Positions 42,955-51,856 of a stretch of DNA of 64,000 bases are shown here, piece after piece. How positions within the stretch are numbered: the stretch's first letter is position 1; each line of letters starts with the position of its first letter. The notes beneath the pieces were generated by a model. The model ran no database searches and was not told the DNA's origin. It saw only the letters and a list, made by a program, of their open reading frames with translations. Location: the NCBI RefSeq assembly GCF_020169415.1, contig NZ_JAIULG010000006.1, forward strand, positions 57,733-121,732, read 5' to 3'. Source of the stretch: Tsukamurella sp. M9C (GTDB lineage Bacteria > Actinomycetota > Actinomycetes > Mycobacteriales > Mycobacteriaceae). A program made the translations under genes and the position numbers.

Positions 42955-43779
42955 ATGGACCTGAACGACTTCGAAAGCGCACGGCCCCGGCTGCTCGCGG
43001 TGGCCACGCGGATGCTCGGCTCCCCAGCCGACGCCGAGGACGCGGTGCAGGAGGCGTGGCTCCGGGCCGACCGGGCGGACTGGGACGGCACCGTCGACAA
43101 TCCGGCCGCGTGGCTGACGACCGTCGTGTCGCGTATCTGCCTGGACCGCCTGCGCGCCCGTCGCGAGACCGCGTCGCTCGACGACGTCGACCCCGCCGAC
43201 CCTGCGCCCGCGCCAGACGACGAAGCGCAACTCGCGGAGTCCGTCGGTGCGGCGATGGGCGCGGTCCTCGACGACCTCGGGCCGGCGGAGCGCGTGGCCT
43301 TCGTCCTACACGACGTCTTCGCCGTGCCCTTCGACGACGTGGCGGCCATCCTCGGGCGGAGCCCCGCCGCGACGCGCCAACTCGCGAGCCGCGCCCGCCG
43401 GCGGGTGGCCGGGACGCCCCGGCCGGACGCGGCGCGGACGGACGCGGTGCGCGCCTTCCTCGCGGCGTCGCGCGACGGTGACTTCACCGCCCTCGTCGAG
43501 CTGCTCGACCCGGACGCCGTCTTCCGCACGCACACCGACGGTGCGGCCACGTCAGTGCTGACCGGCGCGCCCGCGATCGCGGAGGCCTTCCTGTTCAAGG
43601 CGAAGACGGCCCTGGTCGCGCTGGTCGACGGCGTGCTCGGCTACACCGTGCGGCTGCCCGGCGCGCCCAGCTACCTACTGCTCGGCGACGTGACTTTCAC
43701 CGCGGACGGCCGGATCGCCGCCCTCGACGTCACCCTGCGCGCCGACGAGGTGGCGGGCAGCGAGGTGGTCCCGCTCTGA
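42955..43779 (+). CDS. ECF sigma factor, ECF41/SigJ type with C-terminal SnoaL-like domain
   Basis: 274 aa. Sigma region 2 at about 8-72 (SPADAEDAVQEAWLR, NPAAWLTTVVSRICLDRLR), region 4 at about 105-155 (HDVFAVPFDDVAAILGRSPAATRQLASRARRRV), then a SnoaL/NTF2-like domain at about 160-270 that acts as a built-in regulator in place of an anti-sigma factor. The usual DGGGK motif of ECF41 reads DGAAT here. ATG 42955 is next to GGAGGATGTGACAC. Divergent from the CMD gene it probably controls. Confidence 0.9.
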   Translation: MDLNDFESARPRLLAVATRMLGSPADAEDAVQEAWLRADRADWDGTVDNPAAWLTTVVSRICLDRLRARRETASLDDVDPADPAPAPDDEAQLAESVGAAMGAVLDDLGPAERVAFVLHDVFAVPFDDVAAILGRSPAATRQLASRARRRVAGTPRPDAARTDAVRAFLAASRDGDFTALVELLDPDAVFRTHTDGAATSVLTGAPAIAEAFLFKAKTALVALVDGVLGYTVRLPGAPSYLLLGDVTFTADGRIAALDVTLRADEVAGSEVVPL

Positions 43780-43788
43780 CACGTGGAA

Positions 43789-43830
43789 CGACGGTGCCCG
43801 CCCCCGGAGAGCCGGGGACGGGCACCGTCG
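43789..43830. terminator. Bidirectional terminator between ECF41 sigma and actP genes
   Basis: Outer 12-bp stem (43789-43800 with 43819-43830), one mismatch, inner 6-bp CCCCGG/CCGGGG stem and AGAG loop. It lies between convergent stops at 43779 and 43843. Outer stem sequence is shared with 41603-41645. Confidence 0.88.
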
Positions 43831-43842
43831 AACGCGATGGGC

Positions 43843-45477
43843 CTAGTGGTCGATGGCCTTCTCGACACCGACGCCGGTGAGCGAGCGGACCTCCATCTCG
43901 ACCGCCTTGTCGGCGAGATCGGTGTCCGGCTTGCCGAAGAGCGTGCCCAGGATCGCGAGGCCGAAGCCGATCGGGATCGACACCAGGCCGGGGTTCTCCA
44001 GGGGGAACCAGTGGAAGTCGAGCGACTTGAACATCGACGTCGACTTGCCCGACACGGCCGGCGAGAAGACGATCAGGACGATGGCCGAGATCAGGCCGCC
44101 GTACATCGACAGCACCGCGCCGGTGGTGTTGAACTTCCGCCAGAACAGCGAGAACAGGATCGTCGGCAGGTTGGCGGACGCCGCGACGGCGAACGCCAGG
44201 GCCACCAGGAAGGCGATGTTCTGCCCCATGGCGCCGATGCCCAGGATGATCGACGCGATGCCGATGACCACGACGGTGATGCGCGAGACACGGACCTGCG
44301 ATTCCTCGGAAGCCTTGCCGTGCTTGATGACACCGTTGTAGATGTCGTGGGCGAGGCTCGCGGACGCGGTGATCGCCAGGCCGGCGACGACCGCGAGGAT
44401 GGTGGCGAAGGCGACGGCGGAGATGACCGCCATGAGGATCGTGCCGCCCAGCGAGAACGCGAGCAGCGGCGCCGCGGAGTTGACCCCGCCGGGGGCCTTC
44501 GCGATGACGTCGGCGCCCACGTAAGCGGCGGCGCCGAAGCCCAGCACCAGGGTGAAGATGTAGAACGCGCCGATCAGGCCGATGGCCCAGGTCACCGAAC
44601 GGCGGGCCTCCTTGGCCGTGGGCACGGTGTAGAAGCGCATGAGCACGTGCGGCAGGCCCGCGGTGCCGAGCACCAGCGCCAGCGCCAGCGAGATGAAGTC
44701 CAGCTTGGTGGTCTCGGTCTTGCCGTACTTGAGCCCGGGCTCGATGATCTTCTCGCCCGCAGCGCTGCCGTCGATGGCCTTCTGCAGCAGGTCGGAGAAG
44801 TTGCCCTTGACCGCGGCGAGCACCATGAGCGTCATCAGCAGTGCGCCGCCGACGAGCAGGACGGCCTTGACCATCTGCACGTAGGTGGTGCCCTTCATGC
44901 CGCCGACGAGCACGTAGACGATCATCAGGACGCCGACGACCGCGACGACGACGGCCTGGCCGGTGGTGCCCTTGATGTTGAGCAGGAGCGAGACGAGGCC
45001 GCCCGCGCCGGCCATCTGGGCGATCAGGTAGAAGAGGGAGACGGTGAGCGTCGCGAGCGCGGCGGCCATGCGGACGGGGCGCTGCTTGAGCCGGAAGCTC
45101 AGCACGTCGGCCATGGTGAACTTGCCGACGTTGCGCAGCCGCTCGGCGACGAGCAGGAGCGCGACGAGCCAGGCGACCAGGAAGCCGATGGAGTACAGGA
45201 AACCGTCGTAGCCCTGGACCGCGATGGCGCCGCAGATGCCGAGGAAGCTGGCGGCCGAGAGGTAGTCGCCCGCGATGGCGAAACCGTTCTGCGGGCCCGT
45301 GAACGTGGCGCCGCCGGTGTAGAAGTCCGTGGCCTTCTTGGTGGTGCGGCTGGCCTTGATGACCAGGCCCATCGTGACGCCGATGAACAGGACGAAGACG
45401 AGGATGTTCAGCGCGGTGGAGCCGACCTGCTGGCCGACCTCGATCGTGCGGGGCTCCCAGGCGAGGAGATCGGTCAC
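43843..45477 (-). CDS. actP: Cation/acetate symporter (ActP/MctC family)
   Basis: 544 aa sodium:solute symporter with about 13 transmembrane helices. SSS-family blocks include GDYLSAASFLGICGAIAVQGYDG and GTAGLPHVLMRFYTVP. Takes up acetate and probably propionate or pyruvate, as MctC does in Corynebacterium glutamicum. GTG 45477 overlaps the TGA of the DUF485 gene (GTGA), so the two are coupled. Uptake of acetate fits the acetylation-control genes elsewhere in the window, but no direct link is shown. Confidence 0.92.
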   Translation of the reverse strand: MTDLLAWEPRTIEVGQQVGSTALNILVFVLFIGVTMGLVIKASRTTKKATDFYTGGATFTGPQNGFAIAGDYLSAASFLGICGAIAVQGYDGFLYSIGFLVAWLVALLLVAERLRNVGKFTMADVLSFRLKQRPVRMAAALATLTVSLFYLIAQMAGAGGLVSLLLNIKGTTGQAVVVAVVGVLMIVYVLVGGMKGTTYVQMVKAVLLVGGALLMTLMVLAAVKGNFSDLLQKAIDGSAAGEKIIEPGLKYGKTETTKLDFISLALALVLGTAGLPHVLMRFYTVPTAKEARRSVTWAIGLIGAFYIFTLVLGFGAAAYVGADVIAKAPGGVNSAAPLLAFSLGGTILMAVISAVAFATILAVVAGLAITASASLAHDIYNGVIKHGKASEESQVRVSRITVVVIGIASIILGIGAMGQNIAFLVALAFAVAASANLPTILFSLFWRKFNTTGAVLSMYGGLISAIVLIVFSPAVSGKSTSMFKSLDFHWFPLENPGLVSIPIGFGLAILGTLFGKPDTDLADKAVEMEVRSLTGVGVEKAIDH

Positions 45478-45818
45478 TGGCCCGCCTCCCCGGCCTTGAG
45501 CTCGCCCTCGATGTGCTCACGGAGATCCGTCGCCATCGGGTCGATCGTGTTGTTCGCGAACCGCACGTACGCCCAGGTGATGGCGAACGTGGTGACGAAC
45601 TGCCCGAGCCCCATCACCAGCGCGACGTTGATGTTCCCGAACAGCTTCTGGCTCATGAATTCGTGCGCGTAGGTCGCCAGCAGCACGTACACGGCGTACC
45701 AGAGCAGGAACGCCACGGAGATCGGGATCACGAACGTCGCCAGCCTGCGCCGGAGCTCGTGGAATTCCTTGCTGTCGTAGGCGCGCTGGTAGACCGCCGC
45801 CGTATCCTCTTCGTTCAC
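45474..45818 (-). CDS. DUF485 membrane protein
   Basis: 114 aa with two transmembrane helices (about 30-50 and 69-89). DUF485 proteins are encoded directly before acetate symporters in many bacteria and are thought to be accessory subunits. GTG 45818 is the best start because it gives the usual family length; the frame is open to TTG 45881 but that adds residues unlike the family. No clear Shine-Dalgarno is visible. Confidence 0.85.
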   Translation of the reverse strand: MNEEDTAAVYQRAYDSKEFHELRRRLATFVIPISVAFLLWYAVYVLLATYAHEFMSQKLFGNINVALVMGLGQFVTTFAITWAYVRFANNTIDPMATDLREHIEGELKAGEAGQ

Positions 45819-45917
45819 GTCCGAAAGTGTGGCACGGACCACATTCACCGCAGGGTTGAATGGGCCACATACGCCGTGCAACCCCTTGCAACCGCCTTTA
45901 CTCGGCGCTTGCTCCGG

Positions 45918-47171
45918 TCAGGAGTCGAGCGCCCGCCGCGTCGCCGCGGCGATCTCGGCGACCTGCTCGTCGGTGGTGACCAGCGCCGGCGAGTACTGCA
46001 GCGTTCCGAGGCCGGCGGCGCGGCCGGAGACGCCCTGCGCCCGAAGCTTCTTCACCATCGCCATGGCCTCGGCGGGCTCGTGCAACTGCACGCCGGCGAC
46101 GGCGCCGACGCCGCCCCGCACGTCCTTGACCTTCGGGTGGTCGGCCAGCGTGGCGAGCTCCCGCAGCAGGGTGTCCTGCAGCCGCAGCGCCTCGGCGAGC
46201 AGGTTCTCGCGCTCCATGATGTCGAGCACCGCCATCGACGCAGCGGCGGCGGCCGCGTGGCCTCCGTAGGTGTAGCCGTGCCGCCACCACACGCCGCCCC
46301 CGTAGAAGGGCTCGGCGACGCGCGGTGCCACGAACAGGGCGCCCATCGGCACGTAGCCGCTGGTGAGCCCCTTGGCCGTGGTCATCAGGTCGGGCTCCAA
46401 GTCGAACCGGCTCGAGGCGAACCACGCGCCGCCGATCCGGCCGAAGCCCGTGATCACCTCGTCGGCGATGAACAACACGTCGTGCTCACGGCAGATGTCG
46501 CGGACCTCGCGCAGGTACCCCTCCGGCGGGGGCAGCAGGCCGCCGGCGCCGATCACCGGCTCCGCGACGAAGGCCGCGATGGCATCCGCGCCGACCCGCT
46601 CGATGAGGCCCAGCAGCTCCTTGGCGTCGTCCCACGCGACCGTCGCGGTGTCGTCGAAGAGCACCCCGCCGTAGCCCTCGGCGTTCACCGGGATGCCGCC
46701 CAGGCTCGTGCCGCCCACGTGCATGCCGTGATAGGCGTTCGAACGGCCGACGATGAGCTTCTTCTCCGGACGTCCCTGCTCCTGCCAGTACCGGCGGGCC
46801 AGCTTGATCGCCGAGTCGACCGAATCGGAGCCGCCCGAAGTGAAGAAGATCTTGCTGTCCGGCACCGGCGCGATGGCCTGCAGGCGGTTCGCGAGGGCGA
46901 CGGTCGTGTCGGTCGCGGCATCGCCGAAGCCGGTCACGTGCGCGACCTTGAGCAGCTGATCGCGCACCGCGTCGGCGACCTCGGCGCGGCCGTGGCCGAC
47001 ATTGGCGAACCACAGGCCGGCGGTCGCGTCGAGGTACCGATTGCCGTCGGTGTCGAAGACGTACGCGCCCTCGCCGCGCGCGAAAACGAAGGCGCCGTCG
47101 CGCTGCACGGCGCCCATGTCCGCGAAGCCGTGCCAGAGTGCCGATGAGGTCGTGGGTCCCTGTCCGCTCAT
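45918..47171 (-). CDS. Class III PLP-dependent aminotransferase
   Basis: 417 aa fold-type I enzyme. TSGGSDSVDSAIKLARRYW (phosphate site), DEVITGFGRIG (cofactor-pyridine Asp) and the Schiff-base lysine in TTAKGLTSGYVPMGA are all present. Family members transfer amino groups from omega-amino acids or polyamines to pyruvate or 2-oxoglutarate. ATG 47171 is preferred to the longer frame (47219) that would enter the hrpA gene. Its start is 20 bp from the divergent hrpA start. Substrate not determinable. Confidence 0.9.
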   Translation of the reverse strand: MSGQGPTTSSALWHGFADMGAVQRDGAFVFARGEGAYVFDTDGNRYLDATAGLWFANVGHGRAEVADAVRDQLLKVAHVTGFGDAATDTTVALANRLQAIAPVPDSKIFFTSGGSDSVDSAIKLARRYWQEQGRPEKKLIVGRSNAYHGMHVGGTSLGGIPVNAEGYGGVLFDDTATVAWDDAKELLGLIERVGADAIAAFVAEPVIGAGGLLPPPEGYLREVRDICREHDVLFIADEVITGFGRIGGAWFASSRFDLEPDLMTTAKGLTSGYVPMGALFVAPRVAEPFYGGGVWWRHGYTYGGHAAAAAASMAVLDIMERENLLAEALRLQDTLLRELATLADHPKVKDVRGGVGAVAGVQLHEPAEAMAMVKKLRAQGVSGRAAGLGTLQYSPALVTTDEQVAEIAAATRRALDS

Positions 47172-47191
47172 GGTGGATAAACTAGTCGCAA

Positions 47192-50100
47192 ATGACGAAG
47201 CAGGAGACGCGCACCGCACGAGACGACGGCGCGGGCGGACCGTCGAAGCGCGATCTGTACGCCGCGCTCGGCACCGATGCCGACCCGGCGCTCACCCTCC
47301 GGGACGAGGCCCGCCTCCGCGGAAGACTCAAGCGCGCCAAGCCCTCCGACCTACCGAAGCTGGCCCGCGAGGTGGAGACCGCGCGGGCGCGCTACGCCGA
47401 GCGCACGGCGGCGGTGCCGGCGATCGTCTACCCCGAGAACCTCCCCGTCAGCGCGCGGCGCGAGGAGATCGCCAAGGCCATCTCCGAGAACCAGGTCATC
47501 ATCCTCGCGGGCGAGACCGGCTCGGGGAAGACGACGCAGCTGCCGAAGATCTGCCTCGAGCTCGGCCGCGGCGTCCGGGGCATGATCGGCCACACCCAGC
47601 CCCGGCGACTCGCCGCCCGCAGCGTCGCCGAGCGGATCGCCGAGGAGACGAACACGGAGCTGGGCGACGCCGTCGGCTACGCCGTCCGGTTCACCGACCG
47701 GGTGTCGGCGAAGACCTCGGTCAAGCTGATGACCGACGGCATCCTGCTGCGCGAGCTCACCCGCGACCGCCTGCTCCGCGACTACGACACGATCATCATC
47801 GACGAGGCCCACGAGCGCAGCCTCAACATCGACTTCCTCCTCGGGTACCTGCGGCAGCTCCTGCCCCGCCGGCCCGACCTCAAGGTGATCGTCACATCCG
47901 CGACCATCGAGCCGGAGCGGTTCGCCGCCCACTTCGCGCGGCCCGACGGTACGCCCGCCCCCGTGATCGAGGTCAGCGGCCGCACCTACCCGGTGGAGAT
48001 CCGGTACCGCCCGCTGGACGAGATGACCGACGACGCCGAGCCGCTCGACCAGGTCACCGGGATCGTGCACGCCGTCGACGAGCTCTCCCGCGAGGCACCC
48101 GGCGACGTCCTCGTCTTCCTCTCCGGCGAGCGCGAGATCCGTGACGCCGCGGAGGCGCTGCAGGCGCACGTGCGGCCCGGGACCGAGATCCTGCCGCTCT
48201 ACGCACGCCTGTCTTCCGCCGAGCAGCACCGCGTCTTCGCCCCGCACACGGGCCGGCGGATCGTGCTGTCCACCAACGTCGCCGAGACCTCGCTGACGGT
48301 GCCCGGCATCAAGTACGTGGTGGACACCGGCACCGCGCGCATCTCCCGGTACTCGGTGCGCACCAAGGTACAGCGCCTCCCCATCGAGCCGGTCTCGCAG
48401 GCCTCGGCGCAGCAGCGCTCCGGGCGCTGCGGCCGCACGTCCGACGGCATCGCGATCCGGCTGTACTCGGAGGACGACTTCGACGCGCGGCCCGTGTACA
48501 CCGATCCCGAGATCCTGCGGACCAACCTGGCCTCGGTGATCCTGTCGATGACCGCGTTGGAGCTGGGCGAGGTCTCCGCCTTCCCGTTCGTGCAGCCGCC
48601 CGACGAGCGGGCCGTCCGCGACGGCACGGCGCTGCTCGAGGAGCTGGGGGCGCTGGAGGACGCGCACGAGGGACACAAGCGACTCTCCGCGGTCGGCCGC
48701 CAGCTCGCGGACCTGCCCGTCGACCCGCGCATGGCGCGCATGCTCGTCGCCGCCCGCGAGTTCGGGGTGCTCCCCGAAGTGCTCGTGATCGTCGCCGGGC
48801 TGTCGATCCAGGATGTGCGCGAGCGGCCCGCCGAGCACCGTCAGGCCGCAGACGCGCAGCACGCCCGCTTCGCCGACCCAACCTCGGACTTCCTCTCGTA
48901 CCTGAACCTGTGGCGGCACCTCGGCGACCGTCGCGCGGAGCTGACCTCCAGCGCCTTCCGCCGCGAGTGCCAGCGGGAGTTCCTGCATTACGTGCGGATC
49001 CGCGAGTGGCAGGACCTGCAGGGCCAACTGCGGCAGATCTGCCGGGACCTGGGGTGGAAGCTCGACTCGCTCGGCCGGGAGCCGGCGCCGTCGCCCGACC
49101 TGATCCACCAGGCGATGCTGGCCGGACTCCTGTCCCAGATCGGCCTGCGCGAGCCGGACGGCAAGGAGTTCCTGGGCGCGCGGAACGCGAAGTTCCTGGT
49201 CTTTCCCGGCTCCGCACTCGCCAAGAAGCCGCCGCGGTTCGTCATGGCCGGTGAGCTCGTGGAGACCTCGCGGCTCTTCGCGCGGACCGTCGCCAAGATC
49301 GAGCCCGAGTGGGCCGAGAAGCTGGCCGGGCCACTCGCGAAGCACCACTACTCCGAGCCGCACTGGTCCACGAAGCGGGAGGCCGTGCTCGCCAAGGAGC
49401 GCGTCACACTCTTCGGCGTGCCGCTGGTGGCCGACCGCACGGTGAACTTCGGCCGGATCGACCCCGTCGCCGCGCGGGAACTCTTCCTGCGGCATGCGCT
49501 CGTCCAGGGCGAATGGCGCACGCGCCACCCGTTCTTCGCTCGCAACCGGGCGCTGCTCGACGACGCGGAGTACCTCGAGGACAAGGCCCGCCGCCGGGAC
49601 ATCGTCGTGGACGAGGACGGTCTCTACGACTTCTACGACCGACGCGTGCCCGAGGGCATCGTCTCGGCGCGCCACTTCGACTCCTGGTGGAAGAAGACCT
49701 CGCGGACCGACCCCGGGTTGCTGGACCTCACCGCCGACGACCTCCTCGCCGACGGTGCCGCCGACGTCACGGCGGAGGCGTACCCGACGTCGTGGCTGCA
49801 GGGCCGCATCGAGGTCCCGCTGAAGTACCGCTTCGAGCCGGGTGCGGCCGACGACGGCGTCACCGCGCGGATCCCCGTCAAGGACCTGTCCACCGTCCGC
49901 GCCGACGGCTTCGAGTGGCTCGTCCCCGCGATGCGCGAGGAGCTCGCGGTCGCGCTGATCAAGTCGCTGCCCAAGCAGCTGCGCCGCGAGGTGGTGCCGG
50001 CCCCCGACTTCGCCGCGGCCGCGCTCGCGCGCCTCACCCCGCGCGCGGAGCCGCTCACCGAGGGCCTCGCCCGCGAGCTGACGCAGCTGTCCGGCACCGT

Positions 50101-51136
50101 GATCCGAGCCGGGGACTTCGCCACCGGCGCGATCCCCGATCACCTGCGGGTGACGTTCACGGTGATCGGCGACGACGGCCGCGTGCTCGGGACCGGCAAG
50201 GACCTCGACGCCCTCAAGCGCAAACTCGGGGCCGCGGTGCAGCAGGACCTGTCGAGCCGCGCCGGGGCGTACGAGCGCGCTCCGGCGAAGCAGTGGACCG
50301 CGGACACGCTCGGCGACGTGCCGCGGACCATCGACACCGAGGTGCGCGGCAGCCGCGTGACCGGCTTCGGCACTCTCTACCCCGCCGGTGACGCCGCGGG
50401 CGTGAAGGTGGTCGCGGCGGAGCCGGAGCAGACCGCGCTGATGGGGGCCGGGCTCGACGTGCTCCTCGCCAACGTCCTCCCGGCGGGGCACAAGTCGGTG
50501 CTGCAGTCCGTCGGACAGCGGGAACGGCTGGCGCTGTCGCAGAGCCCGTACGCGACGCCGATGGACCTCGTCGCCGACTGCCGGCGGCGCGCCATCACGG
50601 ATCTCCGTGTCCGCGCGGGCCTCGCGTGGACGCCGGACGAGTTCGAGTCGCTCACGGCGACGGTGCGCGCCGGGCTCGGCGAGGCGGTCCAGCAGAACTT
50701 CGCCGCCGTCGCCGCCGCGGTGGCGACGGCCACCGAGGTTCGATGCGCGATCGCGTCCGCGCCGCCGGCGCTGCGCGACGCGGCGGAGGACATCGCCGAA
50801 CAGCTCGACGGGCTGCTGTTCAGCGGCTTCGTCGCGGCCACTGCGGACGTCCATCTGCAACACCTGCCGCGCTACACCGCGGGCGCCGCCGCGCGCTGGG
50901 CCGCGCTACCCGCGTCGATCGACCGGGACGACCGCGGCATGGCGACGCTGGATCGTGTCTACGGCGCCCTGACCGCGAAGCTGGACACACTGCCCGAGCA
51001 TCGCCGCGACGCAGCTCTGGACCAGGTGCACTGGCTGATCGAGGAACTGCGGGTCAGCCTGTTCGCGCAGTCGCTCGGTACCGCCGGGTCGGTCTCGGAG
51101 AAGAAGGTGCTGGCCGCGATCGCGGCTCTGACCTGA
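47192..51136 (+). CDS. hrpA: ATP-dependent RNA helicase HrpA
   Basis: 1314 aa DEAH-box helicase. Walker A GETGSGKT (107-114), DEAH at 204-207, SAT (VTSATIEPE), and QRSGRCGR motif VI; then HA2, OB and the long DUF3418 C-terminal region (including RIEVPLKYRFEPGAADDGVT). Bacterial HrpA resolves stalled or collided ribosomes and processes mRNA. ATG 47192 is 20 bp from the divergent aminotransferase start. Full length for the family. Confidence 0.94.
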   Translation: MTKQETRTARDDGAGGPSKRDLYAALGTDADPALTLRDEARLRGRLKRAKPSDLPKLAREVETARARYAERTAAVPAIVYPENLPVSARREEIAKAISENQVIILAGETGSGKTTQLPKICLELGRGVRGMIGHTQPRRLAARSVAERIAEETNTELGDAVGYAVRFTDRVSAKTSVKLMTDGILLRELTRDRLLRDYDTIIIDEAHERSLNIDFLLGYLRQLLPRRPDLKVIVTSATIEPERFAAHFARPDGTPAPVIEVSGRTYPVEIRYRPLDEMTDDAEPLDQVTGIVHAVDELSREAPGDVLVFLSGEREIRDAAEALQAHVRPGTEILPLYARLSSAEQHRVFAPHTGRRIVLSTNVAETSLTVPGIKYVVDTGTARISRYSVRTKVQRLPIEPVSQASAQQRSGRCGRTSDGIAIRLYSEDDFDARPVYTDPEILRTNLASVILSMTALELGEVSAFPFVQPPDERAVRDGTALLEELGALEDAHEGHKRLSAVGRQLADLPVDPRMARMLVAAREFGVLPEVLVIVAGLSIQDVRERPAEHRQAADAQHARFADPTSDFLSYLNLWRHLGDRRAELTSSAFRRECQREFLHYVRIREWQDLQGQLRQICRDLGWKLDSLGREPAPSPDLIHQAMLAGLLSQIGLREPDGKEFLGARNAKFLVFPGSALAKKPPRFVMAGELVETSRLFARTVAKIEPEWAEKLAGPLAKHHYSEPHWSTKREAVLAKERVTLFGVPLVADRTVNFGRIDPVAARELFLRHALVQGEWRTRHPFFARNRALLDDAEYLEDKARRRDIVVDEDGLYDFYDRRVPEGIVSARHFDSWWKKTSRTDPGLLDLTADDLLADGAADVTAEAYPTSWLQGRIEVPLKYRFEPGAADDGVTARIPVKDLSTVRADGFEWLVPAMREELAVALIKSLPKQLRREVVPAPDFAAAALARLTPRAEPLTEGLARELTQLSGTVIRAGDFATGAIPDHLRVTFTVIGDDGRVLGTGKDLDALKRKLGAAVQQDLSSRAGAYERAPAKQWTADTLGDVPRTIDTEVRGSRVTGFGTLYPAGDAAGVKVVAAEPEQTALMGAGLDVLLANVLPAGHKSVLQSVGQRERLALSQSPYATPMDLVADCRRRAITDLRVRAGLAWTPDEFESLTATVRAGLGEAVQQNFAAVAAAVATATEVRCAIASAPPALRDAAEDIAEQLDGLLFSGFVAATADVHLQHLPRYTAGAAARWAALPASIDRDDRGMATLDRVYGALTAKLDTLPEHRRDAALDQVHWLIEELRVSLFAQSLGTAGSVSEKKVLAAIAALT

Positions 51137-51168
51137 GAGCCGACCGCGCGGGCCGGCGCGGAAACGGG

Positions 51169-51642
51169 CTACGCCGCGTCGGTGGGGTCCGCCGCGGCGG
51201 CCCGGGTGCGGAGATCGCGGATGGCGGCCTCGAAGTCCTCGATGGACGAGAACCCCTGGTAGACGGAGGCGAACCGCAGGTAGGCCACCTCGTCGAGGTC
51301 GCGGAGCGGCCCGAGGATGGCGAGGCCCACCTCGTTCGCAGGAACCTCGGCCACGCCCATCGCGCGGATCGCCTCCTCGACCTGCTGGGCGAGCTTGTGC
51401 AGATCGTCCTCGGCGACGTCGCGGCCCTGGCACGCGCGGCGCACGCCCTTGACGACCTTCTCGCGGCTGAAGGGCTCGGTGACGCCGTTGCGCTTCACGA
51501 CGGCCATCACCGCGCTCTCGACGGTGGTGAAGCGGCGCCCGCACTCGTTGCAGGAGCGGCGGCGGCGAATGCCCTGCCCGTCGTCGAAGACACGCGAATC
51601 GACCACACGGGTGTCCTCGTTCTTGCAGAACGGGCAATACAT
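51169..51642 (-). CDS. nrdR: Transcriptional repressor NrdR
   Basis: 157 aa. N-terminal zinc ribbon with Cys3, Cys6, Cys31 and Cys34, then an ATP-cone at about 49-139 that senses ATP/dATP. Represses ribonucleotide reductase genes. ATG 51642 has GGGAGG 7 nt upstream and gives the family length. The frame, however, is open without a stop to ATG 51828, which has an ideal AAGGAG 6 nt upstream and would add 62 residues; see findings. Downstream of the chiZ-like gene on the same strand. Confidence 0.93.
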   Translation of the reverse strand: MYCPFCKNEDTRVVDSRVFDDGQGIRRRRSCNECGRRFTTVESAVMAVVKRNGVTEPFSREKVVKGVRRACQGRDVAEDDLHKLAQQVEEAIRAMGVAEVPANEVGLAILGPLRDLDEVAYLRFASVYQGFSSIEDFEAAIRDLRTRAAAADPTDAA

Positions 51643-51856
51643 CGGTCCACCTCCCGCGCGGCTGCGCTCGGACGTCCGGCGGGGCAGTTGCAGCACGGTG
51701 GCCCCTGCCACCGACGTGCCCCGCGATCTCGACTCCGAGAATACTCGGCGCGGGAACGGCACCACGTTGTCGAGGTGGGCGGAGCGCCCGCCCTGCCGGG
51801 AATCCACTATCGCCATGCGGGTGGTCATCTGCGTCTCCTTCGCTCGTGGGTGATGG

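Noticed and set aside
45819..45881. DUF485 start at TTG 45881
   Set aside because: Adds 21 residues not typical of the family; GTG 45818 gives the normal length.
47351..50863. 1170-codon open frame antisense to hrpA
   Set aside because: High-G+C codon bias leaves antisense frames open; the product is low-complexity and matches no family, while the sense strand is a complete HrpA. The same reasoning removes long antisense frames at 19372-21732, 30551-33616 and 9080-11404.
51144..51161. Terminator after hrpA
   Set aside because: Only a 6-bp G/C stem with a 6-nt loop and no U-tract; too weak to call in DNA of this composition.
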